Shown: positions 41,687 to 48,716 of the stretch, one piece after another
Layout of the letters: every line of letters begins with the position of its first letter
Numbering within the stretch: the stretch's first letter is position 1
Assembly (NCBI GenBank): GCA_947628655.1
Contig: CANRAS010000006.1
Span: 61,646-125,645 of the forward strand
DNA: 64,000 bases
Direction: 5' to 3'
Source of the DNA: an uncultured Clostridia bacterium
GTDB taxonomy: Bacteria; Bacillota; Clostridia; Oscillospirales; Ruminococcaceae
Position numbers and translations under genes: made by a program
The notes under the pieces: model-generated
Database searches by the model: none
What the model saw: only the letters and a program-made list of their open reading frames with translations
Told to the model about the DNA's origin: nothing

Positions 41687-43039
41687 TTACTGATTGGTTT
41701 TTATGTTCTTAATAATATCTTCCACGACCGAGCGAAAACTTCCGTCCCGCTCCATTTCGGCTTTAATCGACTTTATCGCATACACGACCGTGCTGTGATC
41801 CCTGCCGTTAAACTCCTGACCTATCTGTTCATACGGAATGCCCGTAACTTCCTGAATAATATAGATAGCGACCTTGCGCGCCTGCGAGATATTCGCGGTG
41901 CGCCGCTGAGAGCGCATTTCGTCGGGGTCTATATTATATATCTTGCTGACTTCGTTGATTACTTTTTCAATAGTCACGGGGATAGGCTGGTGGTCGGTAA
42001 CTATTTCTTTAATAACGTTCTGCGCAATCGTGATAGACGGTTTCATCTGCGATACCATATAAAGCGCGTTCAGCTTAGTCACTACGCCCTCTATCTGACG
42101 AATGTTGGATTTCAGCTTAGTCGCGATATAATCCGTCACGTCCTCGCCGATATTGAAGTTTAAAAGTTCGGCTTTCTGCTGGATAATAGCAAGCCTTGTT
42201 TCGTATTCGGGCGGTTTTACGTCGGCTATCAGTCCTTTGGAAAACCGCGTTCTGAGTCTGTCGGAAATAGATTTAATTTCTTTCGCGGGGCGGTCGGACG
42301 TCAGAACTATCACCTTATTCTGATTGTAAAGTTCGTTGAATATATGGAAGAACTTCTCCTCCGTCTGCTCCTTGCCCGCTATAAACTGAATATCGTCAAT
42401 CAACAGAGCGTCGGCGCTCCTGTATTTTTTATCAAATTCCTCGACGGTGTTCGTCGAGATTGAATGTAAAAACTCGTTCGTAAAACTTTCGGCGGGCATA
42501 TATACTATATTAATACCGGGGAAACTCTGCTGCATATCGTATTGAATAGCGGACAGCAGGTGCGTTTTTCCCAGACCCGAATCGCCGTAGATAAACAGCG
42601 GGTTGAATTTCTCGTGCTGTTTTTTAGCCACGGCTTTCGCCGCGACGAACGCTAAGTTATTCGACGGACCGACGATAAAATTATCGAACGTATACGTCAC
42701 CGTATTGTTCATAGAATTTATCGTGTCGTTAATAGGCTCCGTATTAATCAACTGCTCGACGGAGTTTTTCCCCGCGTTGCTGTCAACGACGATTTCCGCC
42801 TTAATCGGCACGCCCAATATTACCTTTAGCTGTTCTTCTATGTACGGCACATAGATAGCGTTCAGGGTATCGCTTTTAAATTCGTTGTCGGTAGCTAAGA
42901 TGAAAGTACTGCCTTCCATTTTGACGGGTTCAAGCGAATCGAGCCAGATATTCCGCGCCGTGTTTGAAATGCCGTATTCTTTTATACAGTTATCGACGAC
43001 GCATTTATAAATATCGGATAAAGAAGTCATAGATTCCAT
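41687..43039 (-). CDS. dnaA: Chromosomal replication initiator DnaA
   Basis: Initiator AAA+ ATPase, about 450 residues. Present are the N-terminal domain I, a short linker, Walker A GDSGLGKTHL, Walker B LLIDDIQFI, the initiator-specific segment, and DNA-binding domain IV with SQRRTANISQARKVAIYI and the signature IGQEFNGRDHSTVVYAIKSI. In the signature E. coli FGGRDHTTV becomes FNGRDHSTV, and the Pro423-equivalent position is Glu; both are near known base-contact residues. ATG 43039 follows GGTGA by seven bases. It is flanked on both sides by box clusters. Confidence 0.97.
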   Translation of the reverse strand: MESMTSLSDIYKCVVDNCIKEYGISNTARNIWLDSLEPVKMEGSTFILATDNEFKSDTLNAIYVPYIEEQLKVILGVPIKAEIVVDSNAGKNSVEQLINTEPINDTINSMNNTVTYTFDNFIVGPSNNLAFVAAKAVAKKQHEKFNPLFIYGDSGLGKTHLLSAIQYDMQQSFPGINIVYMPAESFTNEFLHSISTNTVEEFDKKYRSADALLIDDIQFIAGKEQTEEKFFHIFNELYNQNKVIVLTSDRPAKEIKSISDRLRTRFSKGLIADVKPPEYETRLAIIQQKAELLNFNIGEDVTDYIATKLKSNIRQIEGVVTKLNALYMVSQMKPSITIAQNVIKEIVTDHQPIPVTIEKVINEVSKIYNIDPDEMRSQRRTANISQARKVAIYIIQEVTGIPYEQIGQEFNGRDHSTVVYAIKSIKAEMERDGSFRSVVEDIIKNIKTNQ

Positions 43040-43787
43040 TTTTTTCACCATTCCGTAATTTCACACATAAAAATAATAAACCGTTATATAATTTTAAGTA
43101 TTCAACAGGAAAATACAATAAAGTTCGTTTCTTTATATAATTATACCATATTAAACAAATTATTTCAAGTTTTTTTAAGCAGAAATAACAACAGAATTTA
43201 ACAGATAAACTGTGAATTTTCAACAAACGCAAAGTTTTTCCAGAAATCAACGGTTCTACTTTCTTTCAGTAAAATTTCAACAGCGGGGTGTTGAAAACGC
43301 AAAATTTAATTATACGATTAGTAAAGTTACAAAAATTGTTGAAAACTACGTTGAAAATGTGAAAAATTACGTTAAAACGGTAAATTTGCAACTAAAATTA
43401 ATAACCATTTAGTACAAATTTAAGCGTTTTCTTAAATTGTTTCGTGAAAAAATTGCAGATAGGAATATTTTTTCGGGTGTGATAATTCCGATAAACTCGT
43501 AAATTTGATAGTAATTATCAAATTTCTGTTGAAAACTGTTTTCCCGCCCTCGAAAATTAATAACTTTTCCGTGTTTTCAACAGAAAAATCACTTAAAAAT
43601 GTTGAAAAGTCCGTTGAAAGTTTTGAAAAAGTACATATCTAAACGAAATTTTTACGATGTTGAATAGTTAAATTCGGGAAAACCGCTGTTAAAAACAGCG
43701 GGAATTTTCAGTTAAAACTTAAAGTTCAACAGTTTTCTGTTGAAAGTTGAAAGTGCAAAAATAATCGCCTTATTTTCATAAGGCGAT
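43040..43787. other. Putative oriC: cluster of variant DnaA boxes (TGTTGAAAA)
   Basis: Perfect TGTTGAAAA or its complement occurs at 43218-43226 (-), 43289-43297, 43337-43345, 43527-43535, 43574-43582 (-) and 43600-43608. Near copies: 43099 (TATTCAACA), 43274 (ATTTCAACA), 43349 (CGTTGAAAA), 43612 (CGTTGAAAG), 43658 (TGTTGAATA), 43723 (AGTTCAACA), 43738 (TGTTGAAAG). The stretch is over 65 percent A/T and non-coding. CCGCTGTT-AAAA-AACAGCGG (43683-43702) is a hairpin. Confidence 0.8.
43141..43169 (-). promoter_or_regulatory. dnaA promoter
   Basis: Minus strand TTGAAA (43169-43164), 17-base spacer, TATAAT (43146-43141). A box-like TATTCAACA (43099-43107) lies between it and dnaA, and the others lie upstream, so autoregulation is likely. 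Confidence 0.8.
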
Positions 43788-43788
43788 T
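43763..43788 (-). terminator. cheB terminator
   Basis: AATCGCCTTA and TAAGGCGATT form a 10-bp stem right behind the cheB stop, with ATTTTTG on the minus strand. It shields the origin from the che transcript. Confidence 0.85.
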
Positions 43789-44933
43789 TAATAAAGCATA
43801 TTTAAAATAATCTCAGAAATTTTATAAAGCGGGGCTTGAACCTCGACCGCGCCGATGTTATAAGCCTCCATAGGCATACCGTAAACGACGCTTGATTCCT
43901 TATCCTGCCCCACCGTGAACGCTCCGGCGTTTTTCATTTTCAGCAGACCGTCAGCGCCGTCCCTGCCCATTCCCGTAAGAATAACGCCGATAGCGGAACT
44001 TCCCGCTATGTCGGCTACGGAACTGAACATCACGTCCACCGACGGGCAATGTCCCGAAACCTTTTCGCCGTGCTTGGACGAAACATACAGTCCGCGCGCG
44101 TCACGGCACAGTCTTAGATGATGTTCGCCCGCGCCGACGATAATCAGCCCGCTTGAAAGCCTGTCGCCGTCCTCCGCCTCTTTAACGTGCATTTTGCACG
44201 AACGGTCAAGGCGTTCGGCGTACAGTTTTGTAAACACCGCGGGCATATGCTGAACGATTATAACGGGCGGGGTATCGGCGGGAAAAAGCCTTACGACTTG
44301 TTCAAGAGCCTCCGTGCCTCCCGTTGACGCGCCCAAAGCGATTACCGCGTCGGATTTTCGTATCTTCGGGTGTTTCCCCGAAAAACTCCCGCCGTAAGTC
44401 GGAATGTTAAACTTAATCGGTTCGGGTTCGGGGTTCGGGTTTGGGGTAGGCAAACCGTCCAGATAACTTCTCTGCGTGGAAAACGCATTGCCGTCTACCT
44501 TAAACGGTATGTTTTTTATATCGACGGGTGAATTTGCGTGATTGATTTTATACGCCCTGCGCACGGCTTTGCAAAATTCCAGCGCAAACACCGCCATATC
44601 GTTGTTTGTACGCGCGGCGGGGGGTTTTGTCAGAAACTCGACCGCGCCCGCTTTTCTGCTCTCCTCCATACGTTCCTCGGAGTTTGAGATAACTATAGTC
44701 GGGGCGTAGTATTGCGGGAGAATTTTCTGGATAAAATTAACGCCGTCCATATGGAGCATTTCGAGATTTACCGTGATAACGTCGGGTTTATAGTCAAAAA
44801 CCATTTCGCGCGCCGTATACGCCTCTCCTGCTTTTCCGACTATCTCTATCATATCGTCCTGCTGTATAAAGCGCGTGAGGAGTTCTCTGAAAAGTATGGA
44901 GTCGTCTACAACCAACAGCTTTATTCTCTCCAT
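43788..44933 (-). CDS. cheB: Chemotaxis protein-glutamate methylesterase CheB with altered receiver
   Basis: Removes methyl groups from, and deamidates, chemoreceptors. 381 residues: receiver domain (1-125), Pro/Asn linker (PTPNPNPEPEP near 163-172) and methylesterase domain with catalytic Ser203 (GASTGGTEAL), His229 (VQHMP) and an Asp in TGMGRDGADG. The receiver keeps the acid pair Asp10-Asp11 and Lys103, but the phospho-acceptor position reads VITVNLEML with Asn56 in place of Asp. Normal CheA phosphorylation is therefore not expected. It is the last gene of the cheA-W-R-B transcript. Confidence 0.93.
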   Translation of the reverse strand: MERIKLLVVDDSILFRELLTRFIQQDDMIEIVGKAGEAYTAREMVFDYKPDVITVNLEMLHMDGVNFIQKILPQYYAPTIVISNSEERMEESRKAGAVEFLTKPPAARTNNDMAVFALEFCKAVRRAYKINHANSPVDIKNIPFKVDGNAFSTQRSYLDGLPTPNPNPEPEPIKFNIPTYGGSFSGKHPKIRKSDAVIALGASTGGTEALEQVVRLFPADTPPVIIVQHMPAVFTKLYAERLDRSCKMHVKEAEDGDRLSSGLIIVGAGEHHLRLCRDARGLYVSSKHGEKVSGHCPSVDVMFSSVADIAGSSAIGVILTGMGRDGADGLLKMKNAGAFTVGQDKESSVVYGMPMEAYNIGAVEVQAPLYKISEIILNMLY

Positions 44934-44976
44934 ATCGAATTATCTCCTTTTTTACGGGAAACAGGAATAATTCGTG

Positions 44977-45804
44977 TTATACCGAACGGCGGTATATTGC
45001 GGGCTGGATATATTCAAACTTCGTGTCGGCGCGGTTTATGCTTTCCGCGTGACCCGTAAAGAAATATCCTCCGGGTTTAACCACGTCATAAAACCTGTTT
45101 ACAAGCGCCTGTTTTGTCGGCGCGTCAAAATATATCATTACATTTCTGCAAAAGATTAAATCGAACGGTTTGTGCTTATACTTATCGGGCATAGGGTCCA
45201 TAAGATTAAATGTCTTATAGATAACTTCGTCCTTTATTCCCTTGCATATTTCATACTTCCCGTTTCCTAAGTCGTTGAAATAACGGGTTTTCCACTCGTT
45301 CGGCAGACCTTTCATACTCTCGTCGGAATATACTCCGCGTTTTGCTTTCTCGATAACGTTTTGCGAAATATCCGTCGCGAGTATCCGAGTATCCCACATT
45401 CCCTTTTCATTTCCGAAAAACTGATCCATAAGCATAGCGGTAGTATAGCACTCCTCGCCCGAAGAGCAAGCCGCGCTCCATATTCTCAAAATATGGTCGC
45501 CCCCGCAGGACTGTTTCATATACGGCAAAATCGTGTCTTTTAGGAATGTGTAGTGTTCGGGTTCGCGCATAAAATATGTATGGTTTGTTGTCAGCTTATT
45601 TAATATAGTAGTGACTTCCGCGCCCGATTTATCCGCCATTACCGTGTCAAGGTATTCGTTGTAGCTTTTAAATCCGCGCTCGTTGAGCATATTGCCAAGC
45701 CGTCCTTGAACAAGCACCTTTTTCGCGGTGAGGTTTATGCCGAAGTTGTCGTACATATATTTCACAAGCCGTTGAAATTCGGCGTCGGTGATTTCCAGAG
45801 CCAA
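44977..45804 (-). CDS. cheR: Chemotaxis protein methyltransferase CheR
   Basis: Methylates chemoreceptor Glu residues with SAM. The 275-residue protein has the N-terminal helical domain, then LRIWSAACSSGEECYTTAML (SAM motif), ATDISQNVIEKAKRGVYS and FDLIFCRNVMIYFD. The C-terminus GGYFFTGHAESI is typical. TTG start with GAGGAGGAG upstream, two bases behind cheW. Confidence 0.95.
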   Translation of the reverse strand: MALEITDAEFQRLVKYMYDNFGINLTAKKVLVQGRLGNMLNERGFKSYNEYLDTVMADKSGAEVTTILNKLTTNHTYFMREPEHYTFLKDTILPYMKQSCGGDHILRIWSAACSSGEECYTTAMLMDQFFGNEKGMWDTRILATDISQNVIEKAKRGVYSDESMKGLPNEWKTRYFNDLGNGKYEICKGIKDEVIYKTFNLMDPMPDKYKHKPFDLIFCRNVMIYFDAPTKQALVNRFYDVVKPGGYFFTGHAESINRADTKFEYIQPAIYRRSV

Positions 45805-45806
45805 AA

Positions 45807-46310
45807 TTACTCCTCCTCGTCCAACAGCTTTGCCACATCGAGTATCAGCTTTGTGGTGTTGTTTTCACTGCGGATCATATACTGAATAAAATCGTTTTCA
45901 TTAACGTTCCTGCTCTGCGGGGTAGCGGAGATGTCGCTTGTATGAATATCCTCAACATCGGCAACGCTGTCCACGATTATCCCGACGGATACGTCATTCA
46001 GCGACAGCGTAATAATGCAGGTGCGGGAGGTGTACGGGATTTCGGGCTTGCCAAATCTCGTTCTTATATCCACTATCGGCACGACCTTAGAGCGCACATT
46101 GATTATACCTTTAATATAATTCGGAACGTGCGGTACTTTTGTGATGTGCGTCATCTCGATTATCTCAATTACATACTGAATTTCTATCCCGTAAACCTGA
46201 TCGCCGATATTAAAAGTCATTACTTTTCCGAGAATAGTATTTTCGGCGGCGAGTTTTCTGTCGCCCGACTGCTGTTTCGCGACTGCCTCTCTTATAACAT
46301 CATTGGTCAT
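45807..46310 (-). CDS. cheW: Chemotaxis adaptor CheW
   Basis: The 167-residue CheW-domain protein couples receptors to CheA. Key stretches are MTFNIGDQVYGIEIQYVIEI, VPHVPNYIKGIINVRSKVVP, IVDIR and VSVGIIVDSVADV. A short N-terminal extension (about 27 residues) precedes the domain. It lies 13 bases behind cheA. Confidence 0.95.
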   Translation of the reverse strand: MTNDVIREAVAKQQSGDRKLAAENTILGKVMTFNIGDQVYGIEIQYVIEIIEMTHITKVPHVPNYIKGIINVRSKVVPIVDIRTRFGKPEIPYTSRTCIITLSLNDVSVGIIVDSVADVEDIHTSDISATPQSRNVNENDFIQYMIRSENNTTKLILDVAKLLDEEE

Positions 46311-46323
46311 TTTCTATTCCCCC

Positions 46324-48486
46324 TTAACCTATAAGCGAATTAGTGTCGATGATAAGCGAGATAGAACCGTCGCCCATTATCGTACAGCCCGAAAGCCCCT
46401 CGCCTTTCATATTATAGCGCGACAAATATTTCGGGAACGGCTTTACAACTACCTGTTGTTCTCCTATAAGTCTGTCGGCGAAGATACACATACTCTTGTT
46501 GTTTGTTTCAACAAGAAGAAGTATGCCGTCCTCAAGTTTAGTGACTTCGGTGTCTATCATAAATTTCTCGTGCAGGCGAAGGATAGGATATACCACTCCG
46601 CGTATCATTATCATTTCTTTTCCGCCCGTATCGTTTACAAGCTGTTCGGGTTCTACCTTAAAGCTCTCGCGTATCGTCGAAATCGGAACGGTAAACACAA
46701 GGTCGCCGACATTTATTTCCATACCGTCGATAATAGCCATCGTGAGCGGTATTTTAATAATGAAAGAAGTACCCGCGCCCTTTTTGGAGTCAACTATAAT
46801 CTGCCCGCCGCACTTTTCGATATTGGATTTAACAACGTCCATACCGACGCCGCGCCCCGAAAATTCCGTTACTTCCTCGTTTGTTGAGAAACCGGGGAGA
46901 AGTATCATATTCTGAATTTCTCTTTCGGTATACTCGTTTTCGGGCTTTGTCAGCAGACCCATTTTCTTTGCTTTCGCCATAACTCTTTCGGGGTCAATTC
47001 CCGAACCGTCGTCGGACACGACGATAACTACTTCGCCCGACGCGTTCTGCGCCGAAAGCTTTATCGTGCCTTTCGGCGGTTTGCCCGCCGCGGCTCTCGC
47101 CTCGGGGCTTTCCTCGCCTATGCCGTGGTCCATACAGTTCCTTACAAGGTGCATAAGCGGGTCTTGAAGATTATCGACGATAGACTTATCGACTTCGGTG
47201 TCCTCGCCCTCTAATACGAAATCAACATCGCGGTTCAGTTTCTTGCGCATATCGCGCACTATTCTGTTCATCTTCTGGAAAACGCCCGCGAGAGGAACCA
47301 TTCTGATTGACATAACCGTGTCCTGAAGTTCCCCGGTCAGCTTTTTAAGGTCGCGCGCCGCCTTGTTGAAACTCTCCAGCTCCAGACCCTCAAGGTCGGG
47401 GTTGGAAATTACCATACTTTCCGTAGTGATAATCTCGCCTACTATATCGTGCAAAGTGTCGAGTTTCGCTAAGTTTACACTGATAAGGCTCTGCTTTTGC
47501 TGAGCGCCGCCGTTCGCGCCTGCGACAGCCGCCTGCGCCTTTTCAACGGACGTAGGTTCGGGCTTTTTCTCCGCGGGCTTTGCGGGAGCGGGGGCGGGTT
47601 TCGGAGCGACAGTTTCCTGCTTTGCGGGTTCGGGCGGGATTTCCGCTTTCGGAGTTTCCGCAGGCTCGACAGCGACGTTTTCAAGCACTTCATACGACTG
47701 AACGTTCATTGCGCCGTGAATTAGGTTCAGTATGTAATCCACCTTGCCGTTATTCGGGATAAACGAGATAATAAAGCCGTTTTCCACGATTTCTTTCGAC
47801 GTTTCGGAATTTGTTTCCACGTCTTCGGGCGTGAATTTCAAATAGGAACATTCATCGCGGATAGTATTTATAAGCAGGAACGCGCGCAGGTTTTCCATCT
47901 GACAGCCGTCCTCGAAGAAAACGCGCACCGTCGTTGAACCCGCCTCTGCCGCAGGAGCGGTCGGCGCGGAAACAGCCTGCGCGGGAGCAGTACTTTCGGC
48001 AGGAGCGGTGCTTTCAGCGGGCGCGGTTTCTGCGGGAGCAGAACCGCCCTCTCCCTCCGTGACTTCGTTTGACAGCTTGTCGCGGGCTTTTATCAGCTTG
48101 TTTATAAGGTCGTCAAAGTCGAGCGACTCATACTCGCCGCCCACGTTATTCTGAAGAGCCTCGATCTGCGCTTTATAAGAATCGGAAACTTGAAATACAA
48201 GGTCGTAAACGAAACTTACGTCCGTGATAACATCGGGGTTTTCACGAATTACAAAGAACATATCTTCCGCTTTATGCGCCAGCGTTGACAGGTTTTCAAA
48301 CCCCATCATGGCAGAAGAGCCTTTGATAGTGTGCATTATGCGGAATATTTCCTTGATGTCCTCGTTTTCAAATTCGTTCGCCTGTTCGGTTCGGAGCAAT
48401 ATTTCATCGAGCTGTTCCAACAAAGAGTTGGTTTCAAAGAAATATACGTCAAGCATAGCTTCCATTCCGGGTTCAATTTTTGCCAT
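46324..48486 (-). CDS. cheA: Chemotaxis histidine kinase CheA
   Basis: The 720-residue kinase has an Hpt domain with phosphorylated His52 (RIMHTIKGSSAMMG), an Ala/Pro/Glu-rich linker, a P2-like segment (about 190-270), a second Pro/Ala/Lys linker, a dimer domain, the ATPase with HLVRNCMDHGIG, DDGSGIDPE and GRGVGMDVVK, and a C-terminal CheW-like domain. It has no receiver of its own. ATG 48486 with AAAGGAATTG was chosen over an upstream ATG. It opens the che operon, divergent from the flagellar-type gene at 48717. Confidence 0.96.
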   Translation of the reverse strand: MAKIEPGMEAMLDVYFFETNSLLEQLDEILLRTEQANEFENEDIKEIFRIMHTIKGSSAMMGFENLSTLAHKAEDMFFVIRENPDVITDVSFVYDLVFQVSDSYKAQIEALQNNVGGEYESLDFDDLINKLIKARDKLSNEVTEGEGGSAPAETAPAESTAPAESTAPAQAVSAPTAPAAEAGSTTVRVFFEDGCQMENLRAFLLINTIRDECSYLKFTPEDVETNSETSKEIVENGFIISFIPNNGKVDYILNLIHGAMNVQSYEVLENVAVEPAETPKAEIPPEPAKQETVAPKPAPAPAKPAEKKPEPTSVEKAQAAVAGANGGAQQKQSLISVNLAKLDTLHDIVGEIITTESMVISNPDLEGLELESFNKAARDLKKLTGELQDTVMSIRMVPLAGVFQKMNRIVRDMRKKLNRDVDFVLEGEDTEVDKSIVDNLQDPLMHLVRNCMDHGIGEESPEARAAAGKPPKGTIKLSAQNASGEVVIVVSDDGSGIDPERVMAKAKKMGLLTKPENEYTEREIQNMILLPGFSTNEEVTEFSGRGVGMDVVKSNIEKCGGQIIVDSKKGAGTSFIIKIPLTMAIIDGMEINVGDLVFTVPISTIRESFKVEPEQLVNDTGGKEMIMIRGVVYPILRLHEKFMIDTEVTKLEDGILLLVETNNKSMCIFADRLIGEQQVVVKPFPKYLSRYNMKGEGLSGCTIMGDGSISLIIDTNSLIG

Positions 48487-48556
48487 ATTTTCAATTCCTT
48501 TCCGAATACGCAAGCACCGATTTTGCTTTATTTTTCGGATTTTGCGTTTATTTTGC

Positions 48557-48584
48557 TAAATTAAATTGTATTTCAAGCCGATAT
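48557..48584 (+). promoter_or_regulatory. Sigma-28 (SigD)-like promoter
   Basis: TAAA (48557-48560), 16-base spacer, GCCGATAT (48577-48584), the flagellar sigma factor consensus with the usual spacing of 15 or 16. It points at the FliK-like gene at 48717 with a leader of about 125 bases. A second, vegetative-like TACAAT lies near 48667. Confidence 0.78.
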
Positions 48585-48716
48585 ATATAAAGAACCTTTT
48601 TCGGTTCAATTTCTTTTGCGGGTAAACTTTTTTTACAAAACCCCTTTATTATTCCGCTGAAATGTGATACAATAGAAAAAGGAAATAATTTTTCGTTTTG
48701 TAGGAGTGAACTTCAC

